The position numbers and the translations under genes were made by a program. Positions 6,263 to 14,866 of a stretch of 64,000 bases of DNA are shown here, one piece after another (position 1 is the stretch's first letter; every line of letters starts with the position of its first letter). The notes below the pieces were generated by a model that was given only the letters and a program-made list of their open reading frames with translations, had not been told where the DNA came from and made no database searches. The DNA is from Roseibium aggregatum (GTDB taxonomy: Bacteria > Pseudomonadota > Alphaproteobacteria > Rhizobiales > Stappiaceae), in contig NZ_JABFCZ010000017.1 in assembly GCF_014692675.1 (NCBI RefSeq), positions 83,340 through 147,339 of the forward strand. The letters run 5' to 3'.

Positions 6263-7657
6263 ATGACGGAAGTATTGAGCGGACAGGATCTGATCGACGC
6301 CGGGTGCTTGCAGGGCAAGTGGTTTGGCGAGGCATTGCGCGCAGCGAACGCCCTTCTTGAGGGCGGCTCCAGCCGCGAAGACGCGCTCGCCCACGCACTG
6401 ACCTTCATGCCGCCTCCGCCGACACCGCTGCGTGTGGCCGGGGACCTGCCGTTTTACGAGAACATCATTGCCGAGACGCCGGAAGAGGAGGAGAACCTGC
6501 TTTCCGTGCGCGGATCCATGGCGGAACTGATGCGCACCCCGGTTATCAAGGCGGGTGCCGTGATGCCCGATGCCTGCCCGGCCGGGCCGGTCGGGACCAT
6601 CCCCGTCGGTGGCGTGGCCGTGTCGGAAGCAATCCATCCGGGCATGCACTCGGCCGACATCTGCTGTTCCATGGCGATCTCCGTGTTTCCGCAGGTGTCG
6701 CCGGCAGCCCTGCTCGACGCGGTGAACGAGGTGACCCACTTCGGTCCGGGCGGGCGGCAGCGCGGCAAGCAGTTCCGCCCCGAGGCCGGCCTGATGGAAC
6801 GGTTCGAGGCGAACGACTTCCTGCGTGACATCCAGAGTGCCGCGATCGAGCATTTCGGCACCCAGGGTGACGGCAACCACTTCGCCTTCGTCGGCACGAT
6901 CGGGTCGACCGGCGAAACGGCCCTGGTCACCCACCACGGGTCGCGGGCGCCCGGCGCCCGGCTCTTTACCAAGGGCATGAAGGTCGCCGACCGGACGCGC
7001 CGGGACGTGTCTCCGGAGACCCTGAAGCAGAACGCCTGGATCGAGGCGGACACGGCGGAAGGGGACGCCTACTGGGAAGCGCTGCAGATCGTCCGGGCCT
7101 GGACGAAAGGCAACCACTACCTGATCCACGACATGGCGGCGGAGCGCCTGTCGGCGAAGGTGTCGGACCGGTTCTGGAACGAACACAATTTCGTCTTCCG
7201 CCGGCCGGACGGGCTCTTCTACCACGGCAAGGGGGCAACGCCCGCCTTTGCCGGCTGGGCGGAGGACGCGACGGACCTGACCCTGATCCCGCTGAACATG
7301 GCGGAGCCGGTCCTGATCGTCCGCGGCAAGGACTCAGCCAACGGTCTGGGTTTCTCGCCCCATGGCGCCGGGCGCAACTTTTCCCGCACCCGGCACAAGC
7401 GGCTCCAGGAAGGACGCCCCGAAGCGGATATCCTGGCGGAAGAGACGGAAGGGCTCGACGTCCGCTTCTTCATGGGCAAGGCGGATATTTCCGAGCTGCC
7501 GAGCGCCTACAAGAACGCGGCGTCGGTCCGGGCCCAGATCGAGCGCTACGGCCTTGCCGAGGTGGTCGATGAAGTGGTGCCTTACGGCTGCATCATGGCC
7601 GGCGACTGGCACCAGGACCCGCCGTGGCGGCGCAAGAAAAAGCAGCGCCCGGCGTGA
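6263..7657 (+). CDS. rtcB: RtcB-family RNA ligase
   Basis: About 464 residues, related to RtcB, the GTP/Mn-dependent ligase that joins 2',3'-cyclic-phosphate (3'-phosphate) to 5'-OH RNA ends. Visible family signatures: the metal-site region SADICCSM (DIGCGM in classical RtcB), QGDGNHFAF, HHGSRAPG, and SPHGAGRNFSR late in the protein. I chose the ATG at 6263, preceded by AGGA, rather than an earlier in-frame codon at 6224 that lies inside Y-RNA unit 6. The DICCSM variation and the sequence as a whole suggest a divergent RtcB subgroup rather than the E. coli type. No rtcA cyclase gene is present. It ends at a strong hairpin. Confidence 0.9.
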   Translation: MTEVLSGQDLIDAGCLQGKWFGEALRAANALLEGGSSREDALAHALTFMPPPPTPLRVAGDLPFYENIIAETPEEEENLLSVRGSMAELMRTPVIKAGAVMPDACPAGPVGTIPVGGVAVSEAIHPGMHSADICCSMAISVFPQVSPAALLDAVNEVTHFGPGGRQRGKQFRPEAGLMERFEANDFLRDIQSAAIEHFGTQGDGNHFAFVGTIGSTGETALVTHHGSRAPGARLFTKGMKVADRTRRDVSPETLKQNAWIEADTAEGDAYWEALQIVRAWTKGNHYLIHDMAAERLSAKVSDRFWNEHNFVFRRPDGLFYHGKGATPAFAGWAEDATDLTLIPLNMAEPVLIVRGKDSANGLGFSPHGAGRNFSRTRHKRLQEGRPEADILAEETEGLDVRFFMGKADISELPSAYKNAASVRAQIERYGLAEVVDEVVPYGCIMAGDWHQDPPWRRKKKQRPA

Positions 7658-7664
7658 ACGAACA

Positions 7665-7698
7665 GACCGGTGAACCTTCGTCAGAAGGCTCACCGGTC
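7665..7698 (+). terminator. Hairpin terminator between rtcB and the convergent oxidoreductase
   Basis: GACCGGTGA ... TCACCGGTC (9 pairs) with an inner CCTTC/GAAGG (5 pairs) and GTCA loop, 8 bases after the rtcB stop. It is symmetric and lies between convergent genes, so it can serve both strands. T-tracts are weak. Confidence 0.65.
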
Positions 7699-7736
7699 AT
7701 CACGTGTACAACGACCCAGGGCCGTTATCGGACTCT

Positions 7737-8891
7737 TTAGAGGCTTACCCAGGCCGCGTTGCGGGCCGAGGAGCGGACACAGGCGTCGATGAACCGCATG
7801 CCCTTCAGACCGTCCTCGATCCCGGGAACCAGGGTGTCGACCGGCGTGCCTTCCTGGTGCGCCCGAATGGCGTCCGCGGCCTCCCGGTAGAGATTGGCGA
7901 ACCCTTCCAGGTAGCCTTCCGGATGGCCGGGCGGAATGCGGGTCGCGGGCGCGATGCTTGCCGACATGCCCGCACCACCCCTGGTCAGGATCCGGGCCGG
8001 CTGACCGAAGGGCGTGAACTGCAGCAGGTTGGGATTTTCCTGGTGCCATTCCAGTCCGCCCTTGTCTCCGTAGACGCGGATCTTCAGGCCGTTTTCATTG
8101 CCCGGCGCGACCTGCGAACACCACAGCATACCGCGCGCGCCGCCCTCGAACCGCAGCATCACATGGGCGTTGTCGTCGACCTGGCGTCCGGGGACGAAGG
8201 ATTGCAGGTCCGCGGCCAGGCTTTCCGCCGTCAGCCCGGTGACGAAGCAGGCGAGGTTGAAGGCGTGGGTGCCGATATCGCCGGTGGAGCCGCCGGCGCC
8301 CGTGCGGGTCGGATCCGTGCGCCAGTCCGCCTGCTTGTTGTGCTGTTCCACCGTCAGCCAGTCCTGCGGATATTCCACCTGCACCACGCGTAAGGTGCCG
8401 AGCTCGCCGCTTTGCACCATCTCGCGCGCCTGGCGCACCATCGGGTAGCCGGTGTAGTTGTGGGTCAGGAAGAACAGCGCGCCGGAGGCTTCGGCAGCCT
8501 TGGCCAGCTTCTTCGCATCGGTGAGCGTCGAGGTCAGCGGCTTGTCGCAGATGACGTGAATGCCGCGTTTCAGAAACTCCCGCGCCGCCGGATAATGCAT
8601 GTGGTTCGGGGTGACGATCGCCACCGCCTCGATGCCGGATTTCAGCCGGGCCTCCCGGATGGCCATCTGGCTGAAGGACGGGTAGATCCGGCTTTCCTCC
8701 AGACCGAGCGCGCGGCCCGATTCCAGGGCCTTTTCCGGCGTCGAGGACAAGGCGCCGGCGACGAGTTCGTAACGGCCGTCCAGGCGGGCGGCGATCCGGT
8801 GGACCGCGCCGATGAAGGCGTCCTTGCCGCCGCCGACCATGCCGAGACGGATCGGGCGGGTGCTGTCGGCAGCACTTCCTTGAATGGTCAT
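7737..8891 (-). CDS. Gfo/Idh/MocA-family oxidoreductase
   Basis: About 384 residues. The N-terminal Rossmann domain has LGMVGGGKDAFIG as the dinucleotide-binding motif. The motif ICDKPLTSTL contains the conserved EKP-like lysine, and the C-terminal domain holds GSTGDIGTHAFNLACFVTG with a catalytic-type Asp and His. Such enzymes oxidise or epimerise polyols and sugars with NAD(P). The start at 8891 is chosen for its GGAGTAAGG Shine-Dalgarno. It is the last gene of the minus-strand quinate/shikimate cluster, so a cyclitol-like substrate is plausible but not shown. Confidence 0.88.
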   Translation of the reverse strand: MTIQGSAADSTRPIRLGMVGGGKDAFIGAVHRIAARLDGRYELVAGALSSTPEKALESGRALGLEESRIYPSFSQMAIREARLKSGIEAVAIVTPNHMHYPAAREFLKRGIHVICDKPLTSTLTDAKKLAKAAEASGALFFLTHNYTGYPMVRQAREMVQSGELGTLRVVQVEYPQDWLTVEQHNKQADWRTDPTRTGAGGSTGDIGTHAFNLACFVTGLTAESLAADLQSFVPGRQVDDNAHVMLRFEGGARGMLWCSQVAPGNENGLKIRVYGDKGGLEWHQENPNLLQFTPFGQPARILTRGGAGMSASIAPATRIPPGHPEGYLEGFANLYREAADAIRAHQEGTPVDTLVPGIEDGLKGMRFIDACVRSSARNAAWVSL

Positions 8892-8901
8892 TGCCTTACT
8901 C

Positions 8902-9080
8902 CTATCCGATACCCAGCATCTTCCGGTTGGCGGCCTCGTCCGTTCCGCCGCCGGCAAAGTCGTCGAAGGCCTTGGCCGCTATTTTGGAAAAGATCGCGCC
9001 GAAGTCCACATGGCCGTCGCCTGGCGGGCGGAACCGATCGCCGGATTTGCAGGCGAAACTGAATTCAACCGCAATTCTGA
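8902..9080 (-). pseudogene. Remnant of a sugar phosphate isomerase/epimerase (internal deletion)
   Basis: Between two intact genes the minus strand reads open without a start from about 9080 to a TAG at 8902. It contains VEFSFACKSGDRFRPPGDGH, then HVDFGAIFSKIA, running directly into AKAFDDFAGGGTDEAANRK and LGIG. These are two separate C-terminal pieces of the xylose-isomerase-like TIM-barrel proteins that often accompany Gfo/Idh oxidoreductases. The segment that normally lies between them, and the whole N-terminal barrel, are missing. The family call rests on recognition of the tail and should be tested by alignment. Confidence 0.65.
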
Positions 9081-10976
9081 CTATCCCCTCGGCATGCCCT
9101 TCACCCTGAGGTGGCGTTTCTGGGCGGCGATGCGGAAGGGGGCGTTGCCGGCGCCATAGCCGGCATAGCCGCCGCGGCGCTCGATGATCTCGAAGAAGAA
9201 ACCCTCGCCGAAGAACGGGCTGTAGAGCTGGAAATACTCGCCGCCCTTTTCGTCCCGGTCGTAGAGGACGCCGTGGCTTTTCAGCCGGTCGAGGAAGGCA
9301 TCGTCCAGCCCGAAACGGGCGTCGAGATCGTCGTAGTAGTTCGGCGAGATCACGAGCGGCCTGAAGCCGTTGATGGCAAGCGCATCGGCGGTGGCAAAGA
9401 TATCCGCCGTCTCGAAGGCGAGATGCTGAACGGCGGAACCGAAATTCTCCGTCAGGAAGTGGCCGGCCAGGGTCTTACGGTTCTCCGCGCCGTTCAGCGT
9501 GATCCGTAAAGACCCTTCCGCATTCTCGATCGCCTGGCTGCGCACAAGGCCCGCCGGATCGACCACGTCCACCATCGGCGTCTTCACCGTCTCGAAGAGC
9601 GATGTGTAGAACAGGAGCCAGGTCAGCATCTCGTCGAAGGCCATGGTCTCGGCGATATGGTCGATGCGTAACAGATCCGCCGGCTCCGCCTTCCGCTCGT
9701 CGGAAACGGGAACGAACTCGATCTCCCACACCCGGGCAAGCTCACTTTTGCCGTCGATGAAATGCATCACCCCGCCGCCAAGGCCCCGGATGGCCGGGAT
9801 GTTCAGTTCCCCCGGCCCGACCGGCTGTTCGAAGGGTTCCGCGCCAAGCGCCCGTGCCCGGTCCACCGTGGCCCTGGCGTCGGCGACCTTCAGGCCGATG
9901 TCGCAGACATTGGTGCCGTGTGTGACGTAGGAGGAATGGGCAAAGCCCGACTGTTCGGTGTTGAGTACGATGTTGATCTCGCCCTGGCGCCACAGGTCGA
10001 CCTTCTTCGACACGTGCCGGCCGACCCGGGCAAAGCCGAGCGTGTGTAAAAGCGCGCCGAGATCGGCGGCCTCCTGTTCGCTTGCGGCGAATTCGACGAA
10101 CTCGATCCCTGAGACCGCGATCCGGTCGGGCATCTCCGGCACCTCGATCCGGATGCCCGGCTCCTGCCGCTTCACCTGATCCATCAGGTAGACCAGGGAG
10201 CGGTGACCGTCGACGGAGATCGGCTTGGCCGAGCCGCCGCGGAACTGGTCGTTGAAGATCTCTAGCGAGATCACCCCGTCATAGCCGGTGGCGGCGACCG
10301 CGCGCATGAAGCCGGTCACATCCAGATCGCCTTCGCCGGGCATGTTGCGGAAGTGCCGGCTCCAGTAGAGCAGGTCCATGTCGATCTTCGGCGCGTCCGC
10401 CAGCTGGACGAAGAAGATCCGGTCGCCGGGAATGGAGCGGATCGTCTCCGGGTCGATCTTGCGGGCAAGCGTGTGGAAGCTGTCGAGGATCAGGCCGACG
10501 TTGGGATGATCGGCCCTGCGGACGATCTCCCAGGCATCCCGGTGATCGCTGACATGCCGGCCCCAGGCGAGCGCCTCGTAGCCGACCTTGATGCCATGCT
10601 TCGCCGCCCGTTCGCCAAGCTCGCGGAAGTCGTCGGCCGCCCGGTCGATGCCGCCGAGCGACAGCGGCGAGACGTTGGAGCAGATCAACACCAGGTCGGT
10701 GCCAAGCTCCCCCATCAGGTCGAACTTGCGTTCCGCCCGCTCGAAAGCCCGTGTCCGCTGTGGCTCCGGCATACCCTCGAAGTCCCGGAACGGCTGGAAC
10801 AGGGAGATCTCCAGACCGTGGTCGCGCACCATTTGACCGACCTCGCGCGGGCTGGCGTCGAAGGCGAGGAAATCGTTCTCGAAGATCTCCACCCCGTCGA
10901 ACCCGGCCGCCGCAATCGCGGCAAGCTTCTCCGCAAGATCACCCGAAATCGAGACGGTCGCTATCGCGGTCTTCAT
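9081..10976 (-). CDS. 3-dehydroshikimate dehydratase, two-domain (TIM barrel + HPPD-like)
   Basis: A 631-residue bifunctional-looking protein. The N-terminal half (about 1-280) is a sugar-phosphate-isomerase-like TIM barrel starting MKTAIATVSISGDL, with metal ligands in VEIFEND, GLILDSFHT and VISLEIFND. The C-terminal half (about 290-620) is a vicinal-oxygen-chelate domain related to 4-hydroxyphenylpyruvate dioxygenase, ending with YSPFFGEGFFFEIIER. This fusion is the QsuB/QuiC-type 3-dehydroshikimate dehydratase, which converts 3-dehydroshikimate to protocatechuate. In that family the C-terminal half is a dioxygenase-like domain whose role is uncertain. The neighbouring dehydrogenase and TRAP genes support a quinate/shikimate pathway. 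Confidence 0.88.
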   Translation of the reverse strand: MKTAIATVSISGDLAEKLAAIAAAGFDGVEIFENDFLAFDASPREVGQMVRDHGLEISLFQPFRDFEGMPEPQRTRAFERAERKFDLMGELGTDLVLICSNVSPLSLGGIDRAADDFRELGERAAKHGIKVGYEALAWGRHVSDHRDAWEIVRRADHPNVGLILDSFHTLARKIDPETIRSIPGDRIFFVQLADAPKIDMDLLYWSRHFRNMPGEGDLDVTGFMRAVAATGYDGVISLEIFNDQFRGGSAKPISVDGHRSLVYLMDQVKRQEPGIRIEVPEMPDRIAVSGIEFVEFAASEQEAADLGALLHTLGFARVGRHVSKKVDLWRQGEINIVLNTEQSGFAHSSYVTHGTNVCDIGLKVADARATVDRARALGAEPFEQPVGPGELNIPAIRGLGGGVMHFIDGKSELARVWEIEFVPVSDERKAEPADLLRIDHIAETMAFDEMLTWLLFYTSLFETVKTPMVDVVDPAGLVRSQAIENAEGSLRITLNGAENRKTLAGHFLTENFGSAVQHLAFETADIFATADALAINGFRPLVISPNYYDDLDARFGLDDAFLDRLKSHGVLYDRDEKGGEYFQLYSPFFGEGFFFEIIERRGGYAGYGAGNAPFRIAAQKRHLRVKGMPRG

Positions 10977-10982
10977 GGCGGG

Positions 10983-11915
10983 TCACTCCGTGGCGTAGCA
11001 GCCGGCGAGCCAGGCGCACATGCGGGCGAGGCTGTCGCGGGAGGCCGCGCAATATTCCATGGCGCGCAGATAGCCGTGGATCAGGCCCTCGCCTTTATCG
11101 AACTCTACCGGCACGCCGGCGGCGCGGAGCTTGTCGGCATAGGTGGTGCCGTCGTCGCGCAGCGGATCGTACTGCGCCACGGCGATATAGGCCTGCGGCA
11201 GCCCGGCGTGACTTTCCGCGAGCGACGGGGCCGCGAGCGGATTTTTCCGGTCTTCCTCGTTCGGACAGTAATTGGCATTGACCGTCGGCATGCCGGCGAC
11301 CTTCAGGAGCGGCGCATCGGCGTTCTCCTTGTAGGACGGCTTGCTCATGTCGAAATCCGTGCCAGGGTAGATCAGCAGCTGCGCCATCGGGGCATAGGCG
11401 GTGCCACGCAAGGCGATCGTCATGGCCGCGGCAAGGTTGCCGCCGGCGCTGTCGCCGCCAACCGCGATCCGGTCGGGATCGATACCGAGATCGGCGGCAT
11501 TGTCCTTGACCCACTTGACCGCGTCCCGGCACTCGTGGACGGCCTGCGGAAACGGATGTTCTGGCGCAAGCGCATAATCGACGCTGACCACGGTCTGGCT
11601 GTTGGCGGCCGCAATCCGCATGGTGATGTCCGCATGGGTCATCGGGCTGCCCTGCGCCCAGGCCCCGCCGTGCATGTAGACGAGGCAGGGCTGGGTGCCG
11701 CCGTCGTCGTGCCGGTCGATCCTGACCAGCACATTGCGTTTCTCGCAAGGCACGAAGCGGACGGAAGAGGTCACGCCTTCGGGCCGGGGAAGGCGCATAC
11801 GTTCGGCGATATATTCGAACAGAAGCCGCCGCTCCTTCGGCGAGGCATTGGCCGGCAGCACCGACCAGCCTTCGTCCCAGACCGAAAGAAAGGCGTCCAG
11901 TTCAGGATTAATCAT
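10983..11915 (-). CDS. Alpha/beta hydrolase (HSL/acetyl-esterase family)
   Basis: 310 residues with the HSL oxyanion motif MHGGAWAQGS and nucleophile elbow GDSAGGN, and a late Asp/His pair (YDPLRDDG, GLIHGYLR). There is no signal peptide, so it is cytosolic. It lies 6 bases upstream of the dehydratase start, inside the quinate/shikimate operon, so hydrolysis of imported quinate or shikimate esters (for example hydroxycinnamoyl quinates) is a reasonable inference. Confidence 0.88.
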   Translation of the reverse strand: MINPELDAFLSVWDEGWSVLPANASPKERRLLFEYIAERMRLPRPEGVTSSVRFVPCEKRNVLVRIDRHDDGGTQPCLVYMHGGAWAQGSPMTHADITMRIAAANSQTVVSVDYALAPEHPFPQAVHECRDAVKWVKDNAADLGIDPDRIAVGGDSAGGNLAAAMTIALRGTAYAPMAQLLIYPGTDFDMSKPSYKENADAPLLKVAGMPTVNANYCPNEEDRKNPLAAPSLAESHAGLPQAYIAVAQYDPLRDDGTTYADKLRAAGVPVEFDKGEGLIHGYLRAMEYCAASRDSLARMCAWLAGCYATE

Positions 11916-11948
11916 CTGAAATTCCTCAAATATTAGCCTGGCGTCCGC

Positions 11949-13244
11949 CTAGCCCGTGTAGCCGAGCATCCGCGGCAGAAAGAGCACGAAATCCGGCACG
12001 AAGGTGATGAAGGCGAGTGCTGCGAACAGCGCGATGATGAAAGGGACGAGGTCGCGCACGACCCGCGCCAGCGGTTGTTTGGTTATGTTGGCCACGATGA
12101 ACAACAAGAGCCCGTAGGGCGGGGTAATCAGCCCCAGCATGGCATTGACCACGACCACCACGCCGAAATGCACCAGATCGATTCCGAGCGCCTGGGCGGT
12201 GGGAATGAAGATCGGTGCGATGATCAAGAGGATCGCGCCGGCCTCGATGATGCAGCCGAGCGCCAGGAACAGCACGTTGATCGCGAGCAGGAAGCCCCAT
12301 TTCGACAGTTCGAACTGGGCCATGAAATCCGCAATGGAATTGGGGACGTTTTCGCGGGTGATCACGTAGTTGAAGGTGAGTGCACCGGCAATGAGAATGC
12401 CGACGGTCGCGGTCGATCGGGCGCTGTTCAGAAGCGTCGAATAGAACTGGCCGGCGGAGACCGACCGGTAGACCACGACCGAAATGACGAGAGCATAGAA
12501 GGCTGCGACCGCGGCCGCCTCGGTCGGGGTCATGATGCCGCCGTAGATGCCACCCAGCAGGATGACCGGCAGCATCAGCGCCGGAAAGGCCTGCACCGTG
12601 ACGTTGGGCATTTCCGAAAGCGGCACGCTGTCATCGACCGGGAAATTGCGACGGCGGGCAATGACCGTGTTCATCACAGCAAGGACAAGGCCCATCAGCA
12701 GGCCGGGCGCCATGCCGGCCGCGAACAGGTAGCCGATCGACTGGTCGGAGACGAGCGCATAGAGCACCATCGGAATGGAGGGCGGAATGATCGGGCCGAT
12801 CGTTGCCGTCGCCGCGGTGATCGCGGCCGAATAGCTGGCCGTGTATTTGCCGTCCTTGGTCATCATGCCGATGATGATCCGCCCCATGCCGACCGCATCC
12901 GCGACCGCCGAACCCGACATGCCGGAAAAGATCAGCGACGAGACCACGTTGACGTGGCCGAGCCCGCCGCGGAACCGGCCGACCAGTGCCTGGCAGAACC
13001 GGAGCAGGCGGTCCGCCAGGCTGCCGACGTTCATGATGTCTGCGGCCAGGATGAACAGCGGGATCGCGAGCAGCGTGTAGCTGTTGAACAGGCCCTGCAG
13101 CAGTGTTTCGGCGGCGATCGACGGATCGAAGCCCTTCAGGATCAGGTACAGGGTGGAGCCGCAGATCATGGCAAGGCCGATTGACAGGCCCGAAAGGGCC
13201 AGGGCGATGATCAGGATCAGGGAGAGAAGGAACGGATCAGTCAT
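11949..13244 (-). CDS. dctM: TRAP transporter large permease (DctM)
   Basis: About 431 residues and strongly hydrophobic, with roughly 12 membrane segments. The family motifs SGSAVADAVGMGRIIIGMM and PIIPPSIPMVLYA are visible, and a second re-entrant region LITPPYGLLLF lies near the C-terminus. It moves solute with a sodium gradient. The start at 13244 (MTDPFLLS) overlaps the stop of the small-subunit gene by 8 bp, pointing to translational coupling. The substrate is inferred from the operon to be quinate, shikimate or a related cyclic acid. Confidence 0.92.
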   Translation of the reverse strand: MTDPFLLSLILIIALALSGLSIGLAMICGSTLYLILKGFDPSIAAETLLQGLFNSYTLLAIPLFILAADIMNVGSLADRLLRFCQALVGRFRGGLGHVNVVSSLIFSGMSGSAVADAVGMGRIIIGMMTKDGKYTASYSAAITAATATIGPIIPPSIPMVLYALVSDQSIGYLFAAGMAPGLLMGLVLAVMNTVIARRRNFPVDDSVPLSEMPNVTVQAFPALMLPVILLGGIYGGIMTPTEAAAVAAFYALVISVVVYRSVSAGQFYSTLLNSARSTATVGILIAGALTFNYVITRENVPNSIADFMAQFELSKWGFLLAINVLFLALGCIIEAGAILLIIAPIFIPTAQALGIDLVHFGVVVVVNAMLGLITPPYGLLLFIVANITKQPLARVVRDLVPFIIALFAALAFITFVPDFVLFLPRMLGYTG

Positions 13245-13758
13245 AGTCGTGCATTTCCGACGCCGCGCCGACGGCATATTTGGGGTGGTTTCCGTTGAGG
13301 CCGTGCCAGGCGCTGATCAGCGACCGGATGATGACGGAAAGGGCGAAGGGGATGTAGATCATGAAGACGTAGTCGAACCGGATCTGCATGTAGGCGGTCC
13401 GTTCGATGGACATGAAGGTCACGTAGTCCCAGACATCGGGGAGCGTCCAGAGGAAGATGCCGGCGCAGACCAGGCCGGAAAAGACATCCATGATCCGCTG
13501 GACTGCCACCGGAACCGAGCCGTAGACGATGTCCAGCCGGATCACGTCATCCTCCTTCACGACGAAGGCGTAACCGAACAGGATGCCCCACAGCCAGGCG
13601 ATGGAGACATATTCGACCGTCCAGCCGAGCGGCAGGTTGAGCACGTATCGGAAGACGATCTGGATCAGAAAGCTGACAAAAAGGCTTGCCAGCACGAGCG
13701 CGAGGATGTTCTCGGCTCTGCTGTAGAGGAATTCGATTGATCTGGTCACGCTGGGCAC
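13237..13758 (-). CDS. dctQ: TRAP transporter small permease (DctQ)
   Basis: 173 residues with four predicted membrane segments. The loop carrying YVSIAWLWGILFGYAFVVKE is typical of DctQ proteins. It forms the membrane complex with the large subunit encoded just downstream, with which it overlaps by 8 bp, and receives solute from the binding protein encoded upstream. Confidence 0.9.
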   Translation of the reverse strand: MPSVTRSIEFLYSRAENILALVLASLFVSFLIQIVFRYVLNLPLGWTVEYVSIAWLWGILFGYAFVVKEDDVIRLDIVYGSVPVAVQRIMDVFSGLVCAGIFLWTLPDVWDYVTFMSIERTAYMQIRFDYVFMIYIPFALSVIIRSLISAWHGLNGNHPKYAVGAASEMHDYD

Positions 13759-13828
13759 GGGGAAGCATCCGGTTCAGAGAGTGAGGACCCGGCCTTCACC
13801 GCCGGGTCCCTGACGTTTGCTGCGCGGT

Positions 13829-14815
13829 TTACTCCGCGTTGATCTTGTCGATCAGGCCTTTCGGCCAGTCCTCGGAAAACTTGGAATCCGCATAGGCCGC
13901 CAGGACATGATTGCGGAACGCGTCGATGTCCGGCGTGTAGACCTGAAGGCCCTGTTCCTTGAAGAAGTCGACCAGTTCGCCCTCGCGTTTGCGGGTGACC
14001 GCGTCCAGCGCGTTCTGGAAGTTGATCGAGCACTCCTGCACCTTGGCCTGCTGCGCCGGCGTCAGGCTGTTCCACTTCGACAGGGATATGGAATGCTGGT
14101 TGTTGGCGATCAGGTGGCCGGTCAGGATGATCTGGTCCGTCACCTCGTAGAACTTCATGTCCTTGTCGGTCGGCAGCGGATTGTCTTGACCGTCGATGGC
14201 GCCGGTCTGAAGCGCGGTATAGACCTCGGTGAAGGCCATCGGCGTCGGGTTGGCGCCAAGGGCCTCGCCGACGAACTGCCATCCCTCGCCGCCGGGCATG
14301 CGCAGCTTGACGCCTGCCAGGTCCGCCGGGGTCATGATCTTCTTGTCGCCCCTCAGGTTCAGATGGCGGGTGCCGATATAGGGGTTCGACAGCACCTTGA
14401 CCTTGGCCTTGTCCTCGATCTCCTTCATCAGGCCGTCGAGCGCACCGGAGGCCCAGACTTTCCGCATATGATCGTAATCGCGGTAGAGATAGGCGGCGCC
14501 GAGAATGCTGGTCGAGGGCACCTGGTTGTAGAAGTCGTAGATGGCGAGGTTCGCCATATCCAGGTTGCCGCGCTGCATGGCGGTCAGTTCTGTGCCCTGC
14601 TTGAACAGGGTCGCGCCGTGATAATCCTTGAACTCGAACTCGTCGCCCAGGCACTTGCCGAAGCTTTCGCGCAGGATCTGCGTGCGGTCGTCATTTTCCG
14701 GAACGGTGTCCGAATAGATGATTTCGACCTTGTCGGCCGCCAGGGCCGCCTTGAGCGGCATCGCCACCGAGGTGAGCGCGACACACCCCGCGGCCAGTTT
14801 CCATAAAGTCTGCAT
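13829..14815 (-). CDS. dctP: TRAP transporter solute-binding protein (DctP)
   Basis: About 328 residues with a Sec signal peptide (MQTLWKLAAGCVALTSVAMP, cleavage near AALA). The mature periplasmic protein has DctP-family motifs: GDKKIMTPADLAGVKLRMPG with the carboxylate-binding arginine, and GAIDGQDNPL. The start at 14815 is chosen because GGGAGGAAACA precedes it; an upstream in-frame ATG at 14842 lacks a ribosome site. It is the capture component of the quinate/shikimate-type uptake system. Confidence 0.92.
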   Translation of the reverse strand: MQTLWKLAAGCVALTSVAMPLKAALAADKVEIIYSDTVPENDDRTQILRESFGKCLGDEFEFKDYHGATLFKQGTELTAMQRGNLDMANLAIYDFYNQVPSTSILGAAYLYRDYDHMRKVWASGALDGLMKEIEDKAKVKVLSNPYIGTRHLNLRGDKKIMTPADLAGVKLRMPGGEGWQFVGEALGANPTPMAFTEVYTALQTGAIDGQDNPLPTDKDMKFYEVTDQIILTGHLIANNQHSISLSKWNSLTPAQQAKVQECSINFQNALDAVTRKREGELVDFFKEQGLQVYTPDIDAFRNHVLAAYADSKFSEDWPKGLIDKINAE

Positions 14816-14866
14816 TGTTTCCTCCCATTGCAGTTTCTGCACCGTTTTGAATTTTCCTCCGGCCGG

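Noticed and set aside
10353..11936. 527-codon open frame on the plus strand
   Set aside because: It is antisense to the dehydratase and esterase genes, rich in Arg, His and Gly, with no domain; a shadow of GC-rich coding DNA.
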